Source of the DNA: a bacterium 1XD42-76
Lineage (GTDB): Bacteria; Bacillota; Clostridia; Lachnospirales; Lachnospiraceae
Length of the DNA: 64,000 nucleotides
Assembly: GCA_009917545.1 (NCBI GenBank)
Contig: QZDW01000009.1
Span: forward strand, 62,001-126,000
Reading direction: 5' to 3'
The notes beneath the pieces were generated by a model. The model searched no databases and was not told where the DNA came from. It saw only the letters and a list, made by a program, of their open reading frames with translations. A program made the position numbers and the translations under genes. This document shows positions 7,200 through 16,332 of this stretch, piece after piece (position 1 is the stretch's first letter; each line of letters starts with the position of its first letter).

Positions 7200-8546
7200 C
7201 TACTCCTGTTCTGCCAGAAGCTTTGATTTACACTTATAATAGCACAAAAATCCGGTCAGATCAGCCAGAACCCAGCCGATCGGGATCGACCACCAGATTC
7301 CGGTCACGCCGATCTCTGGGATTCCGGAGAGGAAATATGACAATGCAACACGCGTGCCGAGGGAAATCACAGTCAGTACCACGGAAACAGCTGGTTTCCC
7401 AATCGCCCGATAGAGTCCATAGAGAAGAAACAGGCAGCCGATTCCCCAGTAAAACGGCCCGACTGTGTGAAGATACCGGATCCCTTCTGCGACAATGGCT
7501 GCTTCCCCTGCGTCGATAAAGATCAGGATCAGAGGCTTTGCCAAAAACCAGAGAATCAGGGCGACCAGAGCACAGTAGCTGACCGATGTCATCACGCCAT
7601 ACCGGAATCCCTGTTTGACACGCTCCGTCCGCCCGGCTCCCATATTCTGTGCAATAAAGGTGGAGAATGCATTTCCGTACTCCTGTACAGGCATATAGGC
7701 GAACGCGTCAATCTTCACCCCGGCCGCAAATGCTGCCATCACAATGGTTCCAAAGCTGTTCACCAGTCCCTGCACCATCAGGATTCCGAGATTCATGACA
7801 GACTGCTGCATGCAGGTCAGGAGCGAATAGCTGGTAATCTCCTTCAGGCTGGATTTCCTGATTTTAAAATGCCGGAAGGTCTGCCGCATTTTTGCATCCA
7901 TGACAAACGTATAAAGCGCAATGCCGAATCCGGATATGTACTGGGCAATCACGGTCGCCGCCGCGGCTCCGGCAGTCCCGAACGGATATACCACAACAAG
8001 GACGAGATCCAGCACGATATTTACCACGGTAGCAATCCCTAAAAACACCAGCGGAACCACGGAATTGCCCAGCGCCTTCAGATAAGCTCCGAAAAAGTTA
8101 TAAAGTGCGATGGCCGGTATGCCCCAGAATACAAGAATCAGATAGTTCCTTGTAATATCAACGATTTCCAGCGGGATATTCATCCAGCGGATGATCGCGT
8201 CAACACAGATCAGGGAGCCTCCGGTAAGGACTGCCGCAATCGCACATGCTAAAAGAAAGGCAGAGCAGATCCCTCTTTCCAGACGTTCCTCGTCCTGACC
8301 TCCGAAACAGAGCGAGAACACGACTCCGCTGCCCATGCACAGTCCCAAAAGAACCGAGGTCAAAAAAGTCATCAGCGCAAACGCTGAGCCGACCGCGGCC
8401 AGAGCGTCTGGGCCGATATAGCGTCCGACTACCCAGGTGTCCACAATATTATAGCCCTGCTGCATCAGATTCCCGCAGATCATTGGCAGCGCAAAAAAGC
8501 ACATGGTCGAAAATACAGGGCCGACCGTTAAATCCTTCCGCCTCAT
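7200..8546 (-). CDS. MATE family multidrug/drug-sodium antiporter
   Basis: A 448-residue polytopic membrane protein with about 12 predicted helices in two MatE repeats. The beginning (VFSTMCFFALPMICGNLMQQ followed by YNIVDTWVVGRYIGPDALAAVG) is typical of the family. It would export cationic compounds or metabolites in exchange for Na+ or H+. The ATG at 8546 has a TAGGAGG site; the in-frame extension to 8663 runs into the upstream nitroreductase and is rejected. It is only 28 bp downstream of the nitroreductase gene, so the two are probably co-transcribed. Confidence 0.92.
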   Translation of the reverse strand: MRRKDLTVGPVFSTMCFFALPMICGNLMQQGYNIVDTWVVGRYIGPDALAAVGSAFALMTFLTSVLLGLCMGSGVVFSLCFGGQDEERLERGICSAFLLACAIAAVLTGGSLICVDAIIRWMNIPLEIVDITRNYLILVFWGIPAIALYNFFGAYLKALGNSVVPLVFLGIATVVNIVLDLVLVVVYPFGTAGAAAATVIAQYISGFGIALYTFVMDAKMRQTFRHFKIRKSSLKEITSYSLLTCMQQSVMNLGILMVQGLVNSFGTIVMAAFAAGVKIDAFAYMPVQEYGNAFSTFIAQNMGAGRTERVKQGFRYGVMTSVSYCALVALILWFLAKPLILIFIDAGEAAIVAEGIRYLHTVGPFYWGIGCLFLLYGLYRAIGKPAVSVVLTVISLGTRVALSYFLSGIPEIGVTGIWWSIPIGWVLADLTGFLCYYKCKSKLLAEQE

Positions 8547-8574
8547 AAGGCTTATTCCTCCTATGCCGTTCGTT

Positions 8575-9114
8575 CTACTGCCCTTCTGACACCATTCCGT
8601 TAAACCATGCACGCTCCTGGAACGGCTTCTTTCCCTTGGTCCGCACCACCTCGTCAGCGGCAATCCCGACCGGAAGCAGGCAGACCAGAGAAATTCCGTC
8701 CGGAATCTTCAGAAGATCGGCAATCTGTGCTGCATGTGGCCGGACATTCCCTTCATACCAACAGGATTCATAGCCAAGGGACTTCATCGCCAGCAGCATG
8801 TTCTCGATTGCGGCAGCGTAGTCCTGCACATGATAGTAGTGTCCATCCACTCCGACAATCTGCTGAGTAAGTACCAGAATGAAAGCCGGAGCTGTCTGGC
8901 AGGATGGATTCGGATACAGATCCTTGATCTTTCTGAGCAATTTTGGATCATCCACTGCGATCAAAGATGTCGTCTGCCGGTTGCACCCGGACGGGGCAGC
9001 AATGCCTGCTTCCATAATTGCGGTCAGATCCTCCCTCGGTATGGGTTCCTCTTTAAAACTGCCTCTGTAGCTCGTGCGGCTGAAAATGGTGTCCAGAGTT
9101 TGATTTACTGACAT
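8575..9114 (-). CDS. Nitroreductase family protein
   Basis: A 179-residue FMN-dependent nitroreductase-fold protein. The N-terminal RTSYRGSFKEEPIPREDL and AGIAAPSGCNRQ are the usual FMN phosphate and ring-contacting segments; AAIENMLLAMKSLGYESCW is the conserved dimer-interface helix. The usual RRSxR is degenerate (RTSYR). The start at 9114 follows AAGGAGG. It precedes the MATE exporter in a likely two-gene unit. The electron acceptor is unknown. Confidence 0.88.
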   Translation of the reverse strand: MSVNQTLDTIFSRTSYRGSFKEEPIPREDLTAIMEAGIAAPSGCNRQTTSLIAVDDPKLLRKIKDLYPNPSCQTAPAFILVLTQQIVGVDGHYYHVQDYAAAIENMLLAMKSLGYESCWYEGNVRPHAAQIADLLKIPDGISLVCLLPVGIAADEVVRTKGKKPFQERAWFNGMVSEGQ

Positions 9115-9244
9115 AATGTTCCTCCTTAACGTTTCCAGGCCTCCGCCGGAATTCATTTTGTTTTTGAGTATAGCATGGTTTCAACGGTGAGTAAAGCAGC
9201 ATGTGGAAAACAGCCGTGTTTTTATCCCCTGTTCCTGTCACGTG

Positions 9245-9283
9245 CAAAAAGGACGGCAGGATGAAAGAATCATCCGCCGCCCA
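9245..9283 (-). terminator. Strong intrinsic terminator after decayed surface-protein gene
   Basis: On the minus strand a GGGCGGCGGATGA / TTCATCCTGCCGTCC hairpin with a 3- to 4-base loop is followed by TTTTT, 70 bp after the old stop codon at 9355. Confidence 0.8.
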
Positions 9284-9354
9284 AAATTGTACGGTTCGTT
9301 TTCCCGCCTCACATAAGACACCCGTCTTATATCCGAGAGCTCCGTGCTGAATTC

Positions 9355-10774
9355 TTACTGAATCCACGCACCGTCAGCGCCCAGCTGAAAACCGTCCGGT
9401 GTTGTTGTATTGGAAAGCATTGCGCCTAACGGGCCGCCCGCCACCGTACTGAAATAATACCACTTGCCGCTGATCTGATGCCAGCCTGTATACATATGTC
9501 CGAGTGTTCCGTCAGATACATTATGCATATAATACCATGTGGAACCATCCTGTTTCCATCCTGTCTCGATGTAGCCCTCTGCATTGAAATAGTACCAGTT
9601 CTTTACATTCTGCCACTCAAGCTCTATCCACTCGCTCTCCGGATAGGTACCGTCTGTGTAACGGAACTACCAGCCCTTTTCGTTCTGCTGCCACTGGCCG
9701 GATTTGCCGCCCCTGGCATTCACATTGGCTCCTGTGTTGGAGCTGGCCTCCTGCCGGTTTCACCCAGCCGCTGCCGCCGTTGGAAGGCTCAGCCTCATCC
9801 GTGAATACCAGCGTGAAGGGGCTGAATTTCTTCGAGGAAACTCTGACATGCCATGTTCCCTTGCTGCCTTTTCTGCTGGTCCAGCGTACCTCTTTCGTTC
9901 CTTTGTGCTCATGCTCGACCTTATTATAGGCAAACTTCTCAGCTGAAGCGTCCGGAATCGGAAGTGTGAATGTCACTTCACCGGAAAGCTCGGTATCAGG
10001 TGCAAATTCCTGTTTGTCGATCGCCGTATCGCCGTTGAAAATTTCCACCATCGGAGTTACATCAAAATGTAAACGGGTAAAGTAGGATACCGGCTCTCCT
10101 GCTTCATTGAGCTCGACCTTCAGTTCACTCTGCTCCATGTCAAAGATCTGTTTTAAGCCAAGTTCTGCCGTCTGGCCCGGTTTCAGACCAAACTGCTCCA
10201 GATCCTTACTAAAATCGCCGTTCCATGCCGGCTTTGCAATTTCTTCGTTTTTCAGAGTCGCATTCAGGTTGAGCAGCATTTCTGCCGTCTGCTTTTTCAG
10301 CTCTTCCTTATGTTCTTCTGTGAAATCAGAAGCACTATCTAATTTTGCAAGTTCAGCTTCTACTGCCTCGTCTGCCATTCCTGCTGCAGCTTCCGGTGTC
10401 TCAGACAGCCCTTCCACTTCGGGCGCCTTTTCCGGAATCTTCACTTCGGGCTCTTCCCCCTTGGCGTCGGTAACAGATACCGTTGCCATGATCGGAGCAG
10501 CGCCTTCATGGGACAGCATAACCTTCGCCACGCCTGTTGCCTTTGCTGTCACTTTTACAGCTCTGCCGTTTTCATCGTTTTTCACTTCAACATCTGCAAT
10601 CTCCGGATTGTCGATTGCCACGTCAAAATTCTCATCCTCAAAAGAGGACTCAAAGAACAGGCTGCAGCTCTCATTTGGCTCCTCGCCGTCCTGATTAATC
10701 AGCAGGGATACTACCGGATGCTCATCCTGATCCTTCCATTTCAGTTTCCTGTGGCACTGTTCTGGACGTGGATT
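9355..10774 (-). pseudogene. Decayed cell-wall-binding repeat surface protein
   Basis: Remnant of a secreted protein with C-terminal choline-binding-type aromatic repeats (WYYFNAEGYIETGW, WYYMHNVSDGTLGHMYTGW), related to the two intact genes at 25.9-28.3 kb. Three lesions are visible. The frame is open up to a TAG at 10775-10777 but has no ATG and no signal peptide; the first possible start is an internal GTG at 10621. The frame shifts by one base between about 9680 and 9790, sending the N-terminal part to a stop at 9617. In the repeat frame a TAG at 9667-9669 sits where WWFRYTDG would be expected. An acidic middle region and an Ig-like segment (TAKATGVAKVML) are still legible. The gene looks recently inactivated. 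Confidence 0.8.
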
Positions 10775-10787
10775 CTAGCATACGAAA

Positions 10788-10915
10788 ATAAAAAAACAGG
10801 CCAGAAAACTGAACCTGTTTTATATGCGGGCAATGGGTTTTACTTTCCTAACTTCCGATAAGGCTGTTTATCGGAAGTAAACAAAAAAACATCCGTATCT
10901 GACATCTTCTTGTTT
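10788..10915 (-). ncRNA. Candidate small RNA or attenuated leader
   Basis: A promoter at 10950-10922 predicts a transcript starting near 10915. It contains a perfect 11-bp hairpin (ACTTCCGATAA / TTATCGGAAGT, 10851-10878) and ends in a textbook terminator at 10820-10788: AAACAGG, TT, CAG, TTTT, CTG, G, CCTGTTT followed by a T-rich tail. There is no plausible coding frame inside. It is either a free small RNA of about 125 nt or the terminated leader (riboswitch-like) of the decayed surface-protein gene just downstream. Confidence 0.6.
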
Positions 10916-10921
10916 TTAAAC

Positions 10922-10950
10922 ATTATATCACAGTTTCCCAGTTTTTACAA
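10922..10950 (-). promoter_or_regulatory. Promoter of small-RNA candidate (TTGTAA-17-TATAAT)
   Basis: On the minus strand TTGTAA (10950-10945) and a perfect TATAAT (10927-10922) are 17 bp apart. The only product before the terminator at 10788 is the short structured RNA. Confidence 0.75.
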
Positions 10951-11069
10951 GCCCCTATTTGCAATTGCACCTATTTTGGCTCATTTTCGGTTATTTTTTT
11001 GTACTGGAGCCATTCCGACGAAACATTGCAATTTAAAGCCACATCTGGTAAACTTAATCTGTCAAATGG

Positions 11070-11173
11070 CCTTCCTGCGCCCACGAGTGAGCGCCACCAT
11101 GAATGAAAGTAGTTAAGGCACATTTGACATCCCTGAACTCAGATCGCCTGCGGCGATGAACTTTCACAGTAAC
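11070..11173 (-). repeat. Structured interspersed repeat (copy G)
   Basis: A single copy in reverse orientation, with hairpin ATCGCC-GCA-GGCGAT, stem GTTCAGG/CCTTAAC and GCGCTCAC-TC-GTGGGCGC. It ends about 50 bp before the start of the DtxR-family gene and is antisense to it. Confidence 0.85.
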
Positions 11174-11224
11174 ACATACCGGATTTTAAACATGTTCTGT
11201 TTGATATTTACAGGAGGGATCTTT

Positions 11225-11593
11225 TTGAAAATACAGGAATCAGCCGAAAATTATCTGGAAACCATCTTAATGCTGGGACATCAGAAGCCATATGTACGCT
11301 CCATTGATATCGCCAATGAGCTGGGATTTTCCAAGCCCAGTGTCAGCGTCGCCATGAAAAATCTGCGCAGCAACGGGCATATCCTGATGGACGGGAACGG
11401 CCATATCACCTTGACCGAATCCGGGCGTCTGATTGCAGAAACCATCTACGAACGGCACACAGCACTCTCGGAATGGCTCATAAAGCTGGGCGTAGCCAAA
11501 GAGACAGCCGTCGGGGATGCCTGCCGTATCGAGCATGTCATCAGCGCCGAAAGTTTCGAAGCTATCAAAGCCCATATTAAGCGGAATCCATAA
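11225..11593 (+). CDS. DtxR/MntR family metal-dependent repressor
   Basis: A 122-residue member of the short DtxR/MntR family. The N-terminal winged helix (ESAENYLETILML, then IANELGFSKPSVSVAMKNL as the recognition region) is followed by a dimerisation domain. Likely metal ligands are the Glu near the N-terminus, His in ERHTALSEWL, and Asp/Glu/His in DACRIEHVIS, matching the MntR pattern. No SH3 domain is present. I choose the TTG at 11225 because GGAGGG lies 7 bp upstream; the ATG at 11156 lies inside repeat G and has no ribosome binding site. It probably controls metal homeostasis; the target is not visible nearby. Confidence 0.88.
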   Translation: MKIQESAENYLETILMLGHQKPYVRSIDIANELGFSKPSVSVAMKNLRSNGHILMDGNGHITLTESGRLIAETIYERHTALSEWLIKLGVAKETAVGDACRIEHVISAESFEAIKAHIKRNP

Positions 11594-11659
11594 AATCATT
11601 CGTAAAAGCGGCCGCAAAGTGACTCCCTTCACACTCTGCAGCCGCCTGGTTATGTATCG

Positions 11660-12088
11660 CTATCTGCGTTTGAAATCGAACAAATTCAGTCCTGTCTCTT
11701 CATCCTTCACACGGTCTACGCTCCCATTGATAACCGTAATCACCATCTCGCACGTCGCTCCGATTACACCCTTGCTCAGATGTCCACCGAACACATGGCC
11801 GTCTTGATCTGCGGCAGAAACATGGATATGTCCGTAATACTGGCCATCCATCGTACTAATGGTTCCGGTCAGGGATACGATTTCATACATACCCTCAAAA
11901 TCATTGCCCATAAACTGCTTCTTTTCCAGATCATAGAGCCCCACGTTCATATAGCTGAAGGTTCCAAGTGCACTTACCTCCGCCAGCTTCACGTCCTCCA
12001 AAAGCGCAATCCGGCACAGCTTTTCAAGAAAATCTTCTCCCATATCAATCCTTGCAACAATCTTGTCGCCAAATCTGCGGTATTCCAT
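11660..12088 (-). CDS. PPC/DUF296 domain protein
   Basis: A 142-residue single-domain protein of the plant-and-prokaryote-conserved (PPC, DUF296) family. The central GHIHVSAADQDGHVFGGHL carries the conserved histidines that bind metal in several structures. Bacterial members form trimers; their function is unknown, though plant homologues carry AT-hook DNA-binding domains. No DNA-binding extension is present here. It lies 80 bp downstream of a MATE exporter on the same strand and converges with the DtxR gene. Confidence 0.9.
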   Translation of the reverse strand: MEYRRFGDKIVARIDMGEDFLEKLCRIALLEDVKLAEVSALGTFSYMNVGLYDLEKKQFMGNDFEGMYEIVSLTGTISTMDGQYYGHIHVSAADQDGHVFGGHLSKGVIGATCEMVITVINGSVDRVKDEETGLNLFDFKRR

Positions 12089-12168
12089 CTAAGACTCCTC
12101 CTCCAAAAGCAGGAACGATCCTTTTCCCGCTTATCTACACCAGATAAAAACATTGGATGACACCAGTA

Positions 12169-13548
12169 TCAGCGAATCGCTTTTTTCTTCCATCTGCCCA
12201 GATTATAGAAAATAAACGTGATAACCGCGCCTAATGTCCATGAAAGCAGGAGAGAAATGAAGATACATTCACTGCGTCCGTTGGGAAGCTCCGGCGTTCT
12301 CGTAAGCCATGAGATCCCATAAGCCACCGGCACACGCACGATAACCGTCGTAAAGACAGAAATCCACATTGGTGTCATCGTGTCCCCGGCACCGCGCATG
12401 ACTCCGGACAGGCTCTGCGTCACCGCCATCGCGATATAGCCAACAGCCAGAATCCGCATCATATGGACGCTCAGCTGTACCAGTTCTTCCGTACTTGTAA
12501 ACACTCCCATCAGGTATTTACCAAAAATCAGGATCAAAAGGGTTATCGTAGCGGAAACTCCCATCGCCATCAAGGTTCCCTGTTTTGCCCCCTGCTCCAC
12601 ACGTTCATACTGCTTTGCGCCCACATTTTGCCCTGCATATGTTGTCATCGTTGTACCAAAGGAAAAATTCGGCATCATTGCGAATCCGTCCACACGCATA
12701 ATGATAACATTGGCAGCAATTAACATCTCACCAAAGCTGTTCGTGAGGGATTGGACGATAATCATAGCCATAGAAAATATAGCCTGAGTCAGCCCTGACG
12801 GAAGCCCCAGACGAATCATCGTGAGCGCGTGGCCGCCCTCCAGCTTCATATATTTTAATTTCAGGTCAAAGAGAGCCGTCATTCTCGCCAGCTTCCTTAT
12901 ACACAAAATCGCTGAAATCGCCTGTGCGATAATCGTCGCCAATGCCACACCCATGACACCCAGGCCGAGTCCTGCCACAAACCACACATCTAACACAATA
13001 TTAATCACCGTGGCAATTAAAAGATATAACAGTGCAGAAATCGAATCCCCCAGGCCTCTCAGGACACCACCCAGAATATTATAATACGCCAGTCCTGCAA
13101 TACCCACAAACGTTACTGTCAGATAGGACTGGCACCAGTCGATGATGCTGTCCGGCGTGCCAAGAAGCTCCAAAAGCGGCCGCACGGCAGCTGTCCCCAC
13201 AGTCATCACGAATAAGGACGCGATCACAGTCAATGTGATACAGCAGCCAATCGTTCCGGAAAGCTGTTCCCTGTCCCTGGCCCCGAAATACTGCGAAACC
13301 ATTACACTGGTTCCAACAGAAATGCCGATAAAGAGAACCAGCAGGAGATTCAGAATCGGGCTGGCGCTCCCTACTGCAGCCAGTGCGTTATCTCCCACAA
13401 ATTTTCCCACGACAATACTGTCCACTGTATTATACAACTGTTGTGCAATGTTTCCAATAATCATTGGTATCGTAAACAGCGCAATGTTCTTCCACGGCTT
13501 CCCTACTGTCATATCGACCGGACCAAAAAATTTCTTAAGTGCTCCCAT
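12169..13548 (-). CDS. MATE family efflux transporter
   Basis: A 459-residue MATE protein with two MatE domains. The N-terminal FTIPMIIGNIAQQLYNTVDS and VGKFVGDNALAAVGSASP are hallmark segments. The start at 13548 is preceded by AAGGGAAGGTG. It resembles the exporter at 7.2-8.5 kb in layout but diverges clearly in sequence, so this is not a recent duplication. Substrate unknown. Confidence 0.92.
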   Translation of the reverse strand: MGALKKFFGPVDMTVGKPWKNIALFTIPMIIGNIAQQLYNTVDSIVVGKFVGDNALAAVGSASPILNLLLVLFIGISVGTSVMVSQYFGARDREQLSGTIGCCITLTVIASLFVMTVGTAAVRPLLELLGTPDSIIDWCQSYLTVTFVGIAGLAYYNILGGVLRGLGDSISALLYLLIATVINIVLDVWFVAGLGLGVMGVALATIIAQAISAILCIRKLARMTALFDLKLKYMKLEGGHALTMIRLGLPSGLTQAIFSMAMIIVQSLTNSFGEMLIAANVIIMRVDGFAMMPNFSFGTTMTTYAGQNVGAKQYERVEQGAKQGTLMAMGVSATITLLILIFGKYLMGVFTSTEELVQLSVHMMRILAVGYIAMAVTQSLSGVMRGAGDTMTPMWISVFTTVIVRVPVAYGISWLTRTPELPNGRSECIFISLLLSWTLGAVITFIFYNLGRWKKKAIR

Positions 13549-13627
13549 GTTAGTATTTTCACCTTCCCTTATTTTTTAGCCGCAGCACTCTGCGCCAGGC
13601 CGCATACGCGTTTTTTGTCACTTCACG

Positions 13628-15190
13628 CTACATCAAAGGCGCAAACAGTCGGAGAATGCACTCTCCCATCCGCAGCACCGTCGAACGTTTGCTCTGATAA
13701 TTCTTTGTCACCTCCCGGCTGGCTTCAAATAATTCGTCGAAATCCCTTCTCATATCCTTTATCGCATCACAATTGTATAGTAAAACACCATTTTCAAAAT
13801 GAAGATACAGGCTTCTGTAATCCAGGTTAATCGTACCACAGACCGCCAGCCTGCCGTCACAGATACACTGTTTTGCATGGAGGAAGCCCGGCGTATACTC
13901 ATAGATCCGGACTCCGGTACGTACCAGACCGGCATAGTAGGAGCGAGTCAGCTTATAGACGACCGCCTTGTCGGGAATTCCCGGCGTAACAATCCGCACA
14001 TCTACCCCGCGTTTGGCTGCCAGTTCAAGTTCTCTGCCAAACTCATCGCTGATGATCAGATACGGCGTTGTAAAATAGACATATGTCTCGGCACTTCTGA
14101 CAAGGTTCATATAAACATTTTCCCCAACCAGTTCATCATCCAGCGGACTGTCCGCATACGGCTGTACAAAGCACTGCATTTTTGCAGGAACAGTCATTGA
14201 ATCTCCCGTCCGGCAGGCCGCGGAAAGATATTTGTCATAATCACTATCTGTCATCTGAATGGCATTCCACATTTCCAGAAACATGACTGTCAGACTCGTA
14301 ACTGCGTCTCCGGTCAGTTTGAGCCCGGAATCCTTCCACTGCCCGTACGGATGTGTAATGTTGAAATATTCATCGGCCAGATTATAACCACCGGTAAAAC
14401 CGACCTGTCCGTCAATCACCGTTATCTTTCTGTGGTCGCGGTGGTTCATGAACACATTCAGGAAGGGAATCAAGGGGTTAAATACACGGCATGCGATCCC
14501 ATCTGCCTCCATCCTGCTGATAAAATCCGGATTGATGAAGCCGATACTGCCGATATCATCATAAATGACCCGGACTTCCACACCTTCCGCTGCCTTCTCT
14601 GCCAGGATTTTTCTGATCCCGCCAAATGCTTCTGCGTCCTCAATCGCATGATATTCCATAAAAATAAAGTGCTCTGCCCGCAAAAGCTCTTTTTTCTGCT
14701 CCTCCAGCCCTCTGATGGTATCACGGTAAAAGCTTACCTCTGTGTTCTGATATACCGGATATCCCCCATGCTTCCAGATATAGCCGGACTGATTCGCCGC
14801 GTTAAGACTCGACTTTTGCATCTGTTCCTGCACCTGTTCATCCTGATAAAGCCTGCCCAAAAGTCCGCTGTCAATATTTTCGAACCGTCTGCGCATCCCC
14901 CGTGTAATCCCGGGATAACCCAACATGAGATACAGACACAGCCCCATAATAGGGAACGCCATAATTAACATAATCCACGGCATCTTGTAAGCCGCGTTTG
15001 TATGAGTTCCATAGAGACGCAAAACGATCAGGAATGATGCAATGCTGGAAAACAGGGAGATCCCGACAGAATACCGGTTCAGCCTGATTACGAGAACACA
15101 GATCCATATGACCTGCATGATTACGGAAAGCGTAACAAAAACCAGACGTCCGATACTGTTTTTCACTGACGTCCTCTCCTCTGTACGCAT
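13628..15190 (-). CDS. cls: Cardiolipin synthase (phospholipase D type)
   Basis: A 520-residue membrane cardiolipin synthase that condenses two phosphatidylglycerols into cardiolipin and glycerol. Two or three N-terminal hydrophobic helices (IGRLVFVTLSVIMQVIWICV and following) precede two phospholipase-D active sites: HRDHRKITVIDG near residue 240 and HAKQCICDGRLAVCGTINLD near residue 425. The start at 15190 follows GAGAGGAG; the in-frame extension to 15385 overlaps DegV and is rejected. Confidence 0.93.
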   Translation of the reverse strand: MRTEERTSVKNSIGRLVFVTLSVIMQVIWICVLVIRLNRYSVGISLFSSIASFLIVLRLYGTHTNAAYKMPWIMLIMAFPIMGLCLYLMLGYPGITRGMRRRFENIDSGLLGRLYQDEQVQEQMQKSSLNAANQSGYIWKHGGYPVYQNTEVSFYRDTIRGLEEQKKELLRAEHFIFMEYHAIEDAEAFGGIRKILAEKAAEGVEVRVIYDDIGSIGFINPDFISRMEADGIACRVFNPLIPFLNVFMNHRDHRKITVIDGQVGFTGGYNLADEYFNITHPYGQWKDSGLKLTGDAVTSLTVMFLEMWNAIQMTDSDYDKYLSAACRTGDSMTVPAKMQCFVQPYADSPLDDELVGENVYMNLVRSAETYVYFTTPYLIISDEFGRELELAAKRGVDVRIVTPGIPDKAVVYKLTRSYYAGLVRTGVRIYEYTPGFLHAKQCICDGRLAVCGTINLDYRSLYLHFENGVLLYNCDAIKDMRRDFDELFEASREVTKNYQSKRSTVLRMGECILRLFAPLM

Positions 15191-15231
15191 AAAGTTGATT
15201 CTCCTCTCACCAATTCTCCCAGCTGACGATG

Positions 15232-16176
15232 TCACTGCTTTTTCAATCCTTTGGCTTTCGACTGGATGATCTGCCGTTCTTCTAACTCTCTCTTCCGGCT
15301 GACAAACTCCGGTTTCACCGCACATCCGATTCCCAGCGCGCCGCTGCCCGTATGGCAGGAAATTCCCAGGGAAAGATAATCGCACATCACATGCATGCCT
15401 GGAAATGCGTCCTCAACCTCCTTTACCCATTCTTTTGTCTCCTCCTCCGTGCCACTTGAAGCTGCCAGAAGATGAAGTGCCCCCATCTCATATGCATCAT
15501 GGAATCTCGTCTCAAAATCATGCCGCATCGCTTCCAGCATAGTCTTTCTTGCTTTGATAAATCCGTGACATTTTTTATAGGAATCCAGCTTTCCCACATC
15601 GAGCCGCAATACCGGCTTAATATGAAAGACAGAACCCAGCGCCGCTGCCGCCGGCGTAATCCTTCCTCCACGTTTCAAATATTCCAACGTCTGAACTCCG
15701 ATATAAATCATCATATGATTTCTGGCTTCTTCCAGAATTGTTTTGATCTCTTTAGCAGAGCGCCCGACCTCAATTAACTCCAATGTATCGAGAACCATCT
15801 GATGTAAAGGAGTCGCCACCTGACCGTGGTCTACTACGATGACGCGTCCCGCGTATTTCTCGTCCTGAGCCATTGCTGCAGCCGTTGCATAAGAACCACT
15901 GAGACCGCTGCTCAACGGCATGTAGAGGATCTGTTCGAATTCCAGCAATGCCTGTTCCCAGATTCCCATGACCTCAGCCGGAGACGGCTGGGATGTTGCG
16001 ATCTCTGCCCCTGCCTCCTGCCTTTCGAAAAACTCCTCTTTTGACAAGGTTACTCCTTCATAAAAGCATTCTCCATCTATGTAAAACGGCATCGGCAGGA
16101 CGAAAATCCCCAGATTTTCTGCTTCCTCCTGGCTAATGCTGCTATGGCTGTCTGTTACGATTCCAATCGCTTTCAT
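15232..16176 (-). CDS. DegV family fatty-acid-binding protein
   Basis: A 314-residue DegV-family protein. The opening MKAIGIVTDSHSSIS carries the DSxS motif, and later LPLSSGLSGSYATA and LKRGGRI are typical. DegV proteins bind a fatty acid and in Firmicutes act as FakB-like carriers that present it to the FakA kinase. No fakA is seen here. The start at 16176 is preceded by GGAGAGAG. It is 41 bp upstream of cls, so a lipid-related unit is plausible, and it is divergent from a TetR-family gene. Confidence 0.92.
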   Translation of the reverse strand: MKAIGIVTDSHSSISQEEAENLGIFVLPMPFYIDGECFYEGVTLSKEEFFERQEAGAEIATSQPSPAEVMGIWEQALLEFEQILYMPLSSGLSGSYATAAAMAQDEKYAGRVIVVDHGQVATPLHQMVLDTLELIEVGRSAKEIKTILEEARNHMMIYIGVQTLEYLKRGGRITPAAAALGSVFHIKPVLRLDVGKLDSYKKCHGFIKARKTMLEAMRHDFETRFHDAYEMGALHLLAASSGTEEETKEWVKEVEDAFPGMHVMCDYLSLGISCHTGSGALGIGCAVKPEFVSRKRELEERQIIQSKAKGLKKQ

Positions 16177-16213
16177 AGTACTCTCTCCGCCTCTTCCATT
16201 TGACAATTTTTTC

Positions 16214-16321
16214 TACCTATGCTACATTGGTCTGTAGGTACAACTGTAACATCACATGGCCGAAACCGTCAATACTTCCGGCTTCGGGATGAACAATTCT
16301 GGTCATTTTTGTAACATCACA
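16214..16321. promoter_or_regulatory. Divergent degV/tetR control region with dyad and 12-bp direct repeat
   Basis: The 156-bp space between two divergent genes holds a dyad TACCTA...TAGGTA (16214-16240) and an exact direct repeat TGTAACATCACA at 16245-16256 and 16310-16321. The second copy touches the TetR-family gene's ribosome binding site. These are candidate operator sites for the adjacent regulator. Confidence 0.45.
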
Positions 16322-16332
16322 AGGAGAAAACA

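Noticed and set aside
9617-10621. Intact 334-residue protein starting at GTG 10621
   Set aside because: The start is internal to a domain, lacks a ribosome binding site, and the last 45 residues are out of frame relative to the obvious repeat domain.
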